NCBI GenBank assembly: GCA_024281135.1
Contig: JAMXLG010000404.1
Location: 1 to 14,616 of the forward strand
Source: Vulcanimicrobiia bacterium
GTDB taxonomy: Bacteria; Eremiobacterota; Eremiobacteria; Baltobacterales; Baltobacteraceae
DNA length: 14,616 nucleotides
Direction of reading: 5' to 3'
Shown: in pieces, positions 1 through 7,307 of the stretch
Numbering within the stretch: position 1 is the first letter of the stretch
Layout: each line of letters starts with the position of its first letter
Position numbers and translations under genes: made by a program
The notes under the pieces: generated by a model
What the model was told of the DNA's origin: nothing
Database searches by the model: none
Seen by the model: the letters and a program-made list of their open reading frames with translations, nothing else

Positions 1-1
1 C

Positions 2-712
2 GGCTCGCCGCTCGTACTTCTGCCGGGAGGCGGCTCCACGGTCGAGATCAGTTACGGAAAGCTGATGCCGTTACTCGCGAGTCACCATCGGTTGATCGGA
101 ATCGAGACGCAAGGCGAGGGGCATACGCGAGATCGCGCAACCCCGTTATCGTTCGAGCGCGATGCCGACGACGTCGCCGGCGTGCTCGCGCATATAGGAG
201 TAGCGCACGCTGACATTCTCGGGTTTAGCAACGGCGCCAACGTTGCACTCGAAGTTGCGATCCGCCATCCGCAGCTCGTTCACCGGCTAATCCTCGCATC
301 CGGTTTCACACGGCGCGAAGACCTTCAACCGTTCCTTGTGAACGGACTGCGCAACGCAACACCGGCCAGCATGCCGCCTGCGCTGCGCGAAGCGTACCTC
401 GCCGCAGCGCCCGATCCGTCACATTTACCCGTGCTCGTGGATAAGTTGAAGACGCGAATGCTCTCGTTCCAAAGCGTGCCCAGCAATGAAGTCCAAGCGA
501 TCACGTTCCCGACGCTCTTGATCTTTGCGGACCACGACGTGTATCGCCCGAAATCGTTCGGCACGATGTACCAGCAGTTCTCACACGCGCAACTCGCCGT
601 CTTTCCTAACTCGGTCCACGGGCAGTATTTTGGGGAAGCCTCAACGACGGGGCCGTACCCGTACCTCGACGCCTGCGCCGCTATGATCGAGTCATTCCTG
701 ACAAAACGTTGA
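2..712 (+). CDS. alpha/beta hydrolase, 5' end missing
   Basis: The reading frame is open from the left edge, so the true start lies outside the window; the in-frame ATG at 65 is internal. The visible part begins with a G-S-P-L-V-L-L-P-G-G-G strand and oxyanion loop typical of alpha/beta hydrolase folds. A nucleophile elbow G-F-S-N-G follows (Ser codon 227-229), then an acid residue in F-A-D-H-D (Asp codon 530-532) and a late His in S-V-H-G (617-619). The full Ser-Asp-His triad is therefore present in the right order and the gene looks intact. The family covers esterases, lipases, peptidases and C-C hydrolases; the sequence alone does not fix a substrate. No signal peptide can be judged because the N-terminus is missing. 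It ends 88 nt before the CVNH gene, which has its own promoter candidate, so the two need not be co-transcribed. Confidence 0.88.
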   Translation, partial: GSPLVLLPGGGSTVEISYGKLMPLLASHHRLIGIETQGEGHTRDRATPLSFERDADDVAGVLAHIGVAHADILGFSNGANVALEVAIRHPQLVHRLILASGFTRREDLQPFLVNGLRNATPASMPPALREAYLAAAPDPSHLPVLVDKLKTRMLSFQSVPSNEVQAITFPTLLIFADHDVYRPKSFGTMYQQFSHAQLAVFPNSVHGQYFGEASTTGPYPYLDACAAMIESFLTKR

Positions 713-724
713 GAACATTCGTTC

Positions 725-750
725 GGAACTTCCGGCCCATTCTTCACGTT
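725..750 (+). promoter_or_regulatory. ECF-sigma (EcfG-like) promoter
   Basis: GGAAC at 725-729 and CGTT at 747-750 are separated by exactly 17 nt. GGAAC-N16/17-CGTT is the known consensus of EcfG-type general-stress sigma factors, and GGAAC is the usual -35 element of many ECF sigmas. Transcription would start near 757, giving a leader of roughly 45 nt before the ATG at 801. The GGAAC also lies in a short palindrome (CGGAA-C-TTCCG, 724-734). The match was found by eye and is short, so chance is possible, but its place in the only gap before the CVNH gene supports it. Confidence 0.5.
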
Positions 751-788
751 TCCTGAGTGGAGCCTCGCTTAGCAACCATCTTCCACTC

Positions 789-796
789 AAGAGGTG
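789..796 (+). promoter_or_regulatory. ribosome binding site of the CVNH gene
   Basis: AGAGGTGA lies a few bases before the ATG at 801 and is a good Shine-Dalgarno match. It fixes the start of the secreted CVNH protein and keeps the whole signal peptide. Confidence 0.6.
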
Positions 797-800
797 AGCA

Positions 801-1445
801 ATGCACCGAACCTTCACCGGCCTAGCGCTCGCAATCGGCCTGGCAGCGGCCTCCGTCGTTACTGCAAGCGCGCAGCAATACGGGTACTATAACAACGTTC
901 CGCCCGGATCGTATCAGCAAAGCTGCATCAACGCTCAGATGCGCGGATCGACCCTTTCCGCGTCATGCACGTCGACGTCGGGTCAGCGAATCAATTCATC
1001 CTTGAACGTCAACGGCTGCAACGGTGACATCGCGAACCGCAACGGCTATCTGTCCTGCAACGGCAACTACGGCTATAACAACGGTTACGGCGGCTATGGC
1101 TCTAACAACGGCTACGGCCGCGGTAATGAGAACGACAACGATAACGATGAGGACAACGATGGCGAGCATCACCATCACCATCATCCCAACGGCAACGCAT
1201 ACGGATATTACGGGAATGGGAACCACGGCGGGTCCGGAAACAACAGCGGCTACGGTGGCTATGGATACGGCGTTCCGCCAGGATCCTATCAGCAGAGCTG
1301 CACGAACGCGCGCATGAACGGATCGACGCTTTCGGCATCGTGCACCGCGACGAACGGACAGTACATCAACTCATCAATCAACGTACGCAACTGTCAATCG
1401 CGCGGTACGGACATCGCGAACCGTAACGGCTACTTGAGCTGCTGA
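801..1445 (+). CDS. secreted CVNH-type lectin with split repeats and His6 linker
   Basis: The 214-residue protein starts with a Sec signal peptide (residues 1-24, hydrophobic core, A-S-A before Q-Q), so it is exported. Two near-identical modules follow: residues 34-86 and 159-214, each P-P-G-S-Y-Q-Q-S-C ... G-S-T-L-S-A-S-C ... D-I-A-N-R-N-G-Y-L-S-C. This is the sequence repeat of cyanovirin-N homology proteins, which bind glycans. The Cys pairs 42/56 and 167/181 are 14 residues apart, like the repeat disulfides of cyanovirin-N; Cys 73/86 and 198/214 may form extra bonds. Between the modules lies a 72-residue Gly/Tyr/Asn-rich linker with an acidic Asn/Asp run (109-122) and six consecutive His (123-128). 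In classical cyanovirin-N the two repeats are adjacent and exchange strands, so the wide separation is odd. Family call is by motif; sugar specificity is unknown. Confidence 0.82.
   Translation: MHRTFTGLALAIGLAAASVVTASAQQYGYYNNVPPGSYQQSCINAQMRGSTLSASCTSTSGQRINSSLNVNGCNGDIANRNGYLSCNGNYGYNNGYGGYGSNNGYGRGNENDNDNDEDNDGEHHHHHHPNGNAYGYYGNGNHGGSGNNSGYGGYGYGVPPGSYQQSCTNARMNGSTLSASCTATNGQYINSSINVRNCQSRGTDIANRNGYLSC
900..1058 (+). repeat. CVNH repeat module A
   Basis: This encodes residues 34-86 of the CVNH protein, the first copy of an internal duplication. By eye about 42 of 53 aligned residues match module B, and the DNA is also similar at the start of the two copies. Cys 42, 56, 73 and 86 lie in it. 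Confidence 0.8.
1059..1274 (+). repeat. low-complexity Gly/Tyr/Asn linker with acidic run and His6
   Basis: The DNA encodes residues 87-158 and is built from repeated ggc-tac, aac-gac and aac-aac-ggc units. The acidic Asn/Asp/Glu stretch (about 1125-1166) is followed at once by six His codons (1167-1184). A flexible exported linker that could bind divalent metals is an inference. The repetitive codons make slippage and length variation between strains likely. Confidence 0.75.
1275..1442 (+). repeat. CVNH repeat module B
   Basis: This is the second copy of the CVNH half-domain (residues 159-214), with Cys 167, 181, 198 and 214. It has three extra residues after the third Cys compared with module A. 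The protein ends exactly on the last Cys of the module. Confidence 0.8.
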
Positions 1446-2656
1446 TACGGGCTTGCGCGTTCGCGCAAACCCGCGCTTCGACTCAGCCGCAGGTGCAACC
1501 AGATCATCGCAAACACACCTGCGGCTGGGCCGAGTGAGAGCATCGCAAAGGTATAGCGCCATCCGAGTAGCGGTTCAACAGCGCCGACGAGCCAAATCGT
1601 CAGCATCGTGATGAAAAATCCGACGCCCATTTGAAATGTTAGGGCCGTCCCGACATAACGTGGATCGGCGAGCTCTGTAACCGCCGCCGAGAATTGCGCA
1701 GAGTCGGCTACGACACTGAAGCCCCACACCGCAAAGAGGACACTGACGAGCCACGGATTCGCACCAAACGCGAGTCCTATCGTCAGTGAAATCGTTCCAC
1801 TCACCGCCATCGCCGTACCAGCGACGGGCGCGCGCCCGACGCGATCGCCGAATATTCCGGCAACGATGCACCCGGCGGCTCCGATCAAGCCGAAGAACAA
1901 AAAGATCAAGGCGCCTGCGGGTGCACGCGTGTGCGCCTGCGCAAGGCTTGCCGCATAAAAGACCGGCCCCCACGCCCACACCGCGTACAGTTCCCACATA
2001 TGGCCCCAGTAGCCGGCATCAGCAAGTACCACGTTGCGGTTCGACAAGATCGTGCGCAATGCGCGGACATCAAATTTTCCGGCGCGCTGGTACGCCGGCG
2101 GTAACGCAACCATTGAGATCAGCGGAACGGCAAGTATCGCGACGCAACTCGCAACGAGCACAACACTACGCCATGGCAAGTCGGTCGAAAGGAGATGCGG
2201 CGAGAACGAGCCGATCGTCAATGCACCCACGGCGATGCCCGTCACAATGCCACGGCTTCGCGGAAACCATGCGGTGAGAAGACGCAACGTCGGAGGGTAG
2301 ACGAGGGCAAGGCCTGCTCCCGTGAAAAAACGCAACAGCAACAATAACGCGGGCGCATGCACCACGACGATCAGCGCGTTAGAGACCGCCGCAATAATGA
2401 CGCCGATACGGATGAGCGTTCGAGTCTCGACCCAATCGGCAAGCGCGATCGCGGCACTCGTCACCGCCGAGATAACGAACCCGCACTGCACGGCGGACGT
2501 AATCCAGCCGCGGTCGGCATTTGCAATACCAAACGATAATGCAAGTGGAACGACCACCGCACTTGCAGAGAACCACGTTGCCATTGCAAAAACGTCGGCG
2601 CCCGCGATAAAGACCAACGTTCGAATCGCAGAAGAGCGCGTGTATAGATCATTCAT
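1430..2656 (-). CDS. MFS transporter
   Basis: This is an integral membrane protein of about 408 residues with roughly twelve hydrophobic segments, the size and pattern of the major facilitator superfamily. A loop G-D-R-V-G-R-A between the segments of the second half matches the MFS loop motif; the matching loop in the first half is degenerate (A-L-A-D-W-V-E-T-R). The substrate cannot be read from the sequence. I chose the ATG at 2656, which has AAGAAGG about 12 nt upstream; a GTG at 2668 would overlap that site. It lies 33 nt after a SAM methyltransferase on the same strand, so the pair is probably one operon and the transporter may move the methylated product or its precursor. Its 3' end overlaps the CVNH gene by 16 nt, tail to tail. 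Confidence 0.88.
   Translation of the reverse strand: MNDLYTRSSAIRTLVFIAGADVFAMATWFSASAVVVPLALSFGIANADRGWITSAVQCGFVISAVTSAAIALADWVETRTLIRIGVIIAAVSNALIVVVHAPALLLLLRFFTGAGLALVYPPTLRLLTAWFPRSRGIVTGIAVGALTIGSFSPHLLSTDLPWRSVVLVASCVAILAVPLISMVALPPAYQRAGKFDVRALRTILSNRNVVLADAGYWGHMWELYAVWAWGPVFYAASLAQAHTRAPAGALIFLFFGLIGAAGCIVAGIFGDRVGRAPVAGTAMAVSGTISLTIGLAFGANPWLVSVLFAVWGFSVVADSAQFSAAVTELADPRYVGTALTFQMGVGFFITMLTIWLVGAVEPLLGWRYTFAMLSLGPAAGVFAMIWLHLRLSRSAGLRERASPYQQLK
1448..1473. terminator. hairpin at the convergent ends of the CVNH and MFS genes
   Basis: CGGG-C-TTGCGC-GTTC-GCGCAA-A-CCCG forms a strong stem with a four-base loop and one internal C/A mismatch, starting 3 nt after the CVNH stop codon. 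No T-tract follows on either strand, so it is not a classic intrinsic terminator. It may act as a transcript-end or stability hairpin for the CVNH mRNA. It lies inside the last codons of the minus-strand MFS gene. Confidence 0.4.
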
Positions 2657-2689
2657 GGCTCGGCGCACCTTCTTGCTTTGCTTTGGCAG

Positions 2690-3574
2690 CTAATTCGCCC
2701 CGCGCCGGCCGATGACGAAGTCGCCCGCGGGGGGCGACTGCAGCGACTCGACCTCGCTAAAACCAGCCGAGCGAAGAAAGCCGGCGATCTCAGTGGTGCG
2801 CCACGGATAGCCTCCGCTGCGAACGATCAGCAGCCGTGACAGCGCGCCCGAAAGCGGGTCGTCCGGAATCGCATACTGCCCGACGACGAGATAGCCGCCT
2901 GGTTTTAACGCGTCATGCATCCTCGCGATCGCGGGTTCGAATAGCTCCTCGGGAATGAATGGCGCAGGAAGCCATGCGAGTGTATAGCATTGGTCGTCGC
3001 TCAGATCGGCAACGCTTTGATTTCGCAGTTCGATGCGCCGCGCCAGGCCGGTTGCGGCGACGTTTGCTCGCGCGCGTGCAAGCGCGGGCTCCCAAATGTC
3101 GATACCGACAACCTGCATGCGCGGCCACGTCTGTGCGGCTGCAATCGCCATTTGTCCGACTCCGGTTCCGACATCGAGAAACGTTCCGGATTGCAACGCA
3201 GCAGCCAGATCCGGACGTTGTGCAGCCGCACCGTTGATCGAAGCAATATTCGCCCGTGAGGCGCGGCCTTGCGATTCGAGCGCTTCCGGATCCGTGTATG
3301 CCCAGCCGGGCGGGCGGCCGGGATTTTCGAGCAGATCGTTCGCGTCGCGAAAGGAAAGCCGAATGACGCCGAGCACCGCAGCTTGCTCTTGCACGGACAG
3401 GTCATCCAGCAGCGAGGGATCGGCTGCTCGGGCTACCTCTTGCAGCAGCGAACGCACGCGCTGATCAGCTTCTCCATTTTCGGTTCGCAGCCGCAACTCG
3501 GCGCCGAGCACGGCCAGAGCGCGCATCGAACGCGCTTGTTCAAAGACTTTCGTGAGTGCGTCTTGCAGGGTCAT
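2690..3574 (-). CDS. class I SAM-dependent methyltransferase
   Basis: The 294-residue cytoplasmic protein has a helical N-terminal part (1-125) and a Rossmann methyltransferase domain after it. Motif I is F-L-D-V-G-T-G-V-G-Q (132-141), motif II V-G-I-D-I ends strand 2 (Asp159), and L-K-P-G-G-Y-L-V-V-G (223-232) is the typical late motif. The N-terminal region and its linker (G-W-A-Y-T-D-P-E, 90-97) resemble methyltransferases that act on small molecules, but the substrate is unknown. The ATG at 3574 has only a weak AGGAAA-like site some distance upstream. It is the first gene of a two-gene operon with the MFS transporter and is divergent from the TDT exporter. Confidence 0.88.
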   Translation of the reverse strand: MTLQDALTKVFEQARSMRALAVLGAELRLRTENGEADQRVRSLLQEVARAADPSLLDDLSVQEQAAVLGVIRLSFRDANDLLENPGRPPGWAYTDPEALESQGRASRANIASINGAAAQRPDLAAALQSGTFLDVGTGVGQMAIAAAQTWPRMQVVGIDIWEPALARARANVAATGLARRIELRNQSVADLSDDQCYTLAWLPAPFIPEELFEPAIARMHDALKPGGYLVVGQYAIPDDPLSGALSRLLIVRSGGYPWRTTEIAGFLRSAGFSEVESLQSPPAGDFVIGRRGAN

Positions 3575-3685
3575 GATGCTGATCGTTTCGTTTCCTGTTT
3601 CTTTCGGATTTAGCGGTTCATGCTTATGGGAATATAGGCGCAGACGTATGGGATCGTCCGAAGATTTGCATTAGCGTGCATAATC
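3575..3685. promoter_or_regulatory. divergent promoter region, methyltransferase and TDT exporter
   Basis: This 111-nt gap separates two divergent starts and must hold the promoters of both. On the minus strand a TATATT (+ strand 3631-3636) could be the -10 of the methyltransferase operon, but I see no convincing -35. For the plus-strand gene no clear promoter or Shine-Dalgarno site is visible. Confidence 0.4.
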
Positions 3686-4834
3686 ATGGCACTTGTACCA
3701 CCACTGACGCATCTTTCTGAGCCGTCGGACGCGCTGCGCGGATTCACACCAAATTGGTTCACAGTAACGATGGGCACTGGGATCCTGGCGTTGATGCTCG
3801 ACCGGCTCAGTCCGTACGTCGCACTGGTCCACAGTCTCGCTACCGGCATTTGGATTTTCAATAGCGCACTGTTCGCAACGTTCGCCGTGCTGTTCGTCGC
3901 GAGAGTCGTCCAATGGCCGCACCTTGTACGTGAGACGTTTGAGCACCCGGTGCAGGCAATGTTCCTCGGTGCGATTCCGATGGGACTTGCGACGATCGTC
4001 AACGGGTTCGCCGTTTTTGGTCCACAATTTTTCGGCACGCGATCGTTCGGCATCGCATGGGAACTTTGGATCGCCGATGCAATACTCTCCGTGCTGAGCG
4101 GCTTGATCGTTCCCGCGTTTATGTTCGTGAATCACGATCATACGCTCGAACGAATGACGGCGGTGTGGCTTCTTCCAGTCGTTCCCGCCGAAGTCGCCGC
4201 GGCATCTGCCGGATTTCTCGCACCGCATCTTTCACAAACCGCACAGCAGACGCTTGTCGTTGCCGGTACGATGCTCTTCGCATTATCGGTGCCGCTCGCG
4301 CTTGCGATTTTGACGATCTTATTTCTTCGGCTCGCACTCCACAAGGTACCGGACAAAGATCTCGGAGTGAGCGGCTGGCTTACACTTGGGCCGCTGGGAA
4401 CTGGTTCGCTCGCGCTGATCTTGCTTGGGAACGCCGCGATCTCAGCCACGGCGGCAACGCCTCTTGCGCAGCTCGGTCCGATTGCCGCCGCGACCGGTTT
4501 GATCGGCGGGCTCCTGTTGTGGGCCTATGGCGCGTGGTGGTGGCTGATTGGGATTCTTTCGACGATGTATCATATGCGCCGTGACCTTCCGTTCAATATG
4601 GGTTGGTGGGCGTTCACGTTTCCGCTCGGCGTATTCACGGCTGCAACATATGCAATAGCCGGGACGCTTCATGCGCAGGTGTTTCTCGGGATTGCGATGA
4701 GCCTTACCTTGATGCTCGCGATGTTGTGGGTGCTCGTCGCAGTACGTACGGTTGCCGGCGCCTATCACGGCACGCTCTTCGCGCGCACGGCGTCTTCGCA
4801 ACTTACTCGTAGAGCCGCTGCAGAATTGCTATGA
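3686..4834 (+). CDS. TDT-family anion exporter (TehA/Ssu1/SLAC1 superfamily)
   Basis: The 382-residue membrane protein has about ten hydrophobic helices and begins with G-F-T-P-N-W-F-T-V-T-M-G-T-G-I (19-33), the hallmark first helix of tellurite-resistance/dicarboxylate transporters. The late segment N-M-G-W-W-A-F-T-F-P-L-G-V-F is also typical. Family members export sulfite (Ssu1), malate (Mae1) or other anions, or confer tellurite resistance (TehA). The convergent LysR gene looks like the CysL/YeiE group that responds to sulfur compounds, so sulfite is my favoured substrate; this is inference. The start ATG lacks a good Shine-Dalgarno site. The last 32 nt overlap the 3' end of the LysR gene on the other strand. 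Confidence 0.87.
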   Translation: MALVPPLTHLSEPSDALRGFTPNWFTVTMGTGILALMLDRLSPYVALVHSLATGIWIFNSALFATFAVLFVARVVQWPHLVRETFEHPVQAMFLGAIPMGLATIVNGFAVFGPQFFGTRSFGIAWELWIADAILSVLSGLIVPAFMFVNHDHTLERMTAVWLLPVVPAEVAAASAGFLAPHLSQTAQQTLVVAGTMLFALSVPLALAILTILFLRLALHKVPDKDLGVSGWLTLGPLGTGSLALILLGNAAISATAATPLAQLGPIAAATGLIGGLLLWAYGAWWWLIGILSTMYHMRRDLPFNMGWWAFTFPLGVFTAATYAIAGTLHAQVFLGIAMSLTLMLAMLWVLVAVRTVAGAYHGTLFARTASSQLTRRAAAELL

Positions 4835-5687
4835 ATTCCTTGCCGAGCGGAGTCGTATCTTGATCGCGCCGGCGAACGACGCTAAACTCACGTTCGATCG
4901 CGGAATCGGCGAACTCGACCTTGCGAAGCGTCCCCGCCGCGAGTTCGCTTCGAACCGAAATCTCGGGAACCCATGCAATGCCGAGTTTATTAATAACACC
5001 TTCTTTGATTGCCTCATTGCTCCCGAATTCGGCGATCCGGCTAAAGACGAATCCTCGAGATTCGAGAGCGCCGACGACGGCGCTGCGTGTGCCCGAACCA
5101 TCCTCGCGCACAAGTAAGGTTGTACCTTGCAAAGCGGATGCGGAATGCTCGGAATCGAGGAGCGCGTCATCAGGGGGCACGATGCAGACGAGGCGATCTT
5201 TTGCGAAGGGCGTGACCGAGAGTTCCGGCCGATCGACGAAGCCTTCGATTACGCCAATATCAACGACGTCGTTCGACACCATGTCGGCCACGCCGTGGGT
5301 GTTGCCGACGCGCAGATCGGTCGTGACGTCCGGGCGGCCTTTCCTTAGAAGCGCGAGAGCTTTTGGAACGACGTATGCACTCGTGGTCATGCTTGCTCCG
5401 ACGATGAGCCGGCCCGCGATGCCGGCGCGGTGATCTGCGGCTAGGCGTACGGCGCGCTCGCGCTCAACGGAAAGGCGCGCGCCGATGTCCGCAAGTTCGA
5501 CTCCGAGCGGAGTAAGCACGATGGAGCGTCCACGATTTTGCACGAGTGGAAGTCCCGCGACGCGCTCCAGCTCGCGGATCTGCTGCGACACGGAAGGCTG
5601 CGTAATGCCGAGCACTTCCGCCGCGCGAGTGAAGCTGCCGTGTTCGCGGACGACAGCGAGTGTGATCAGGTTGGTGAAGTTGAACAT
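4803..5687 (-). CDS. LysR-type regulator, CysL/YeiE/CbbR-like
   Basis: The 294-residue protein has an N-terminal winged helix (1-60; F-T-R-A-A-E-V-L-G-I-T-Q-P-S-V-S-Q-Q-I in the recognition region) and a two-lobe effector domain (about 90-290). V-R-E-D-G-S-G-T-R and F-G-S-N-E-A-I-K-E-G-V are typical of the CysL, YeiE and CbbR group, which control sulfite reduction, sulfite stress or carbon fixation. Its ATG directly abuts the haloperoxidase stop (TAA-ATG) and has no Shine-Dalgarno site, so it is probably translated by coupling as the third gene of the decarboxylase operon. It may control that operon, the TDT exporter it meets tail to tail, or both. The effector is unknown. Confidence 0.9.
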   Translation of the reverse strand: MFNFTNLITLAVVREHGSFTRAAEVLGITQPSVSQQIRELERVAGLPLVQNRGRSIVLTPLGVELADIGARLSVERERAVRLAADHRAGIAGRLIVGASMTTSAYVVPKALALLRKGRPDVTTDLRVGNTHGVADMVSNDVVDIGVIEGFVDRPELSVTPFAKDRLVCIVPPDDALLDSEHSASALQGTTLLVREDGSGTRSAVVGALESRGFVFSRIAEFGSNEAIKEGVINKLGIAWVPEISVRSELAAGTLRKVEFADSAIEREFSVVRRRDQDTTPLGKEFIAILQRLYE

Positions 5688-7307
5688 TTATGCGCTTATG
5701 ACATTGCCATCGCGAATTCGTAGCCTGTTCCCGCGAAACGTCGTCAGCGTGAACCCGTCGAACTGCTCTCGGAACGTGCGGCTGTAGTCGGCGAGGAACG
5801 CAATTCCTTGAGCCTCTCCAAGCAGCATACCGGCAACACTGTCGGCACGAAAATGCACGCCGCCGGCATGCCGGCCCCATGCAATATTCGATGCCAGCTT
5901 TTCGAATTCGCCACCGAGCGTGAGCGCACTTCCCGTCCACGGTAACAGCGCAGAACCGTCGGCATTTGCCGTCACCGGATCCGGAATGAGGAATTCCTCG
6001 TCGAACATTGCTTTGAGGACGGTCGCGCAGGCGCCAGCGGTGGTTGCGTGCGCCGACGGGTATGACGGGTGCGTCGGAGCGCCCTCCGGATACGCTTGGG
6101 GAAGCAGCATCGAACCGGTGCGCGACCTCACGCGTGCAGGGGCGTCGCTCTGCAAAAGATCTCCGGACATGCCGTAATCTTTTCGGCCCGAGCATTGACT
6201 GTCCAGGCGCGCGGCGACGACTTCAGGGCGCGCGCGCCGGTGAATCGACCATTTGTGGTAATACGCCGCTTTTTGCCCGAGGAGCGACGCCTGCGCGAGC
6301 ATCGTTAGAATCATCTTGCTACCGAACGTGATGTCGCCGAATTCACGTTTCGAGCTTCGGTAGGGATTCGTCGGCGAGAGCGCTTCGGGCCCAAACCGCA
6401 GCGCAATAAGCGCAGCATTCAAATACGATTGAAAGCTGAAGTCGTGGTGCACGAATTCCGCAAGATCGCGATGCGTAGTCATCCAACGAGCGTTCGAGCG
6501 CATCCGCATCTCCTCGCGCGGCTTGATACCGATTTGATTCTCGAGCCAGCTTGGATACCCGGTGAGAAACGCTTGACCGGGAACCGGGAACCGGTAGCGC
6601 TGGACGATCGTCGCGAGCCCGTACGGGACATCGCGCAAGAGAAACTGGCTCAGGAGCGGCCCGTTCAGTGCGGCAGGCAGTGAACCACGGAATAACGATT
6701 CTCGCGTTACGCGCCCGTGCACACGGGGTGCGAGTAGCGTTGAAAACGCATTGAGATCCGCTACGGCGTCGCCGATCACCGGATCGCTCTCGAATGCTCC
6801 GAAGGGCACGTCGAGCGTCAACGCATGCCAGAAAAGCTCCGCCAGTTCAACTCCGGTTCGCCCGCCGCCAAACGATGGTGCCGGTTCGGTGTACGTCGCA
6901 TGACTGTCGACACCCACGAAGTCGAACGCGTACATTGCTTGCGGATTATCGAGTTTTATTTCAGCTTGCGAATCGTACGGCAACGACTCGAAACCCGCCG
7001 AGTCGCCGCGCTCGATCGCTTCTAGGAATGCAGCGAAGACAGCAGCATCCACTTCGCCGAGATCGTTGTGCGGAAGCGTCTTCGTGAAGCTAGCGCGCTT
7101 GTCGGTGTAGAGCGACTCGTCGCCGTTCGATCGCGTGCGAGTTGCGGGTGCGGCGTGAGAAGTCGCCGCGTCGCGCCTGATGTCGTATGCAACCGTGCGT
7201 CGATCTTGCGGCAGCGCCGCGTGGAGCGGGCCCTCCACTGAGATCGCCGCGGCTGCCGCCGCAGCGGAAGCTAAAAACGCTTTACGAGAAAAACGATCGC
7301 TCATCAT
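5688..7307 (-). CDS. vanadium-dependent haloperoxidase, exported
   Basis: The 539-residue protein belongs to the PAP2/vanadium haloperoxidase superfamily, which oxidises halides with H2O2 to halogenate organic compounds. All vanadate ligands are found: Lys352 and Arg360 (K-W-S-I-H-R-R-A-R-P-E), Ser418-Ala419-His420 (Y-P-S-A-H-A), and Arg479 and His485 (G-R-H-A-G-G-V-H). Numbering and the K-x7-R-P spacing are close to algal bromoperoxidase, whose residues are K341, R349, S416, H418, R480 and H486. His413, seven before His420, matches the second active-site His of bromoperoxidases; chloroperoxidase has Phe there. The usual SGH Gly is Ala. The N-terminus S-R-K-A-F-L plus an Ala-rich core looks like a Tat signal, though with RK, not RR. 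The start is ATG 7307, overlapping the upstream stop by 1 nt, or ATG 7304. A PAP2 phosphatase role cannot be excluded. Confidence 0.88.
   Translation of the reverse strand: MMSDRFSRKAFLASAAAAAAAISVEGPLHAALPQDRRTVAYDIRRDAATSHAAPATRTRSNGDESLYTDKRASFTKTLPHNDLGEVDAAVFAAFLEAIERGDSAGFESLPYDSQAEIKLDNPQAMYAFDFVGVDSHATYTEPAPSFGGGRTGVELAELFWHALTLDVPFGAFESDPVIGDAVADLNAFSTLLAPRVHGRVTRESLFRGSLPAALNGPLLSQFLLRDVPYGLATIVQRYRFPVPGQAFLTGYPSWLENQIGIKPREEMRMRSNARWMTTHRDLAEFVHHDFSFQSYLNAALIALRFGPEALSPTNPYRSSKREFGDITFGSKMILTMLAQASLLGQKAAYYHKWSIHRRARPEVVAARLDSQCSGRKDYGMSGDLLQSDAPARVRSRTGSMLLPQAYPEGAPTHPSYPSAHATTAGACATVLKAMFDEEFLIPDPVTANADGSALLPWTGSALTLGGEFEKLASNIAWGRHAGGVHFRADSVAGMLLGEAQGIAFLADYSRTFREQFDGFTLTTFRGNRLRIRDGNVISA

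Noticed and set aside
1167..1184. Six consecutive His codons as a cloning-vector tag artefact
   Set aside because: The run is in the middle of a native low-complexity linker within a complete secreted protein, with no vector-like sequence around it.
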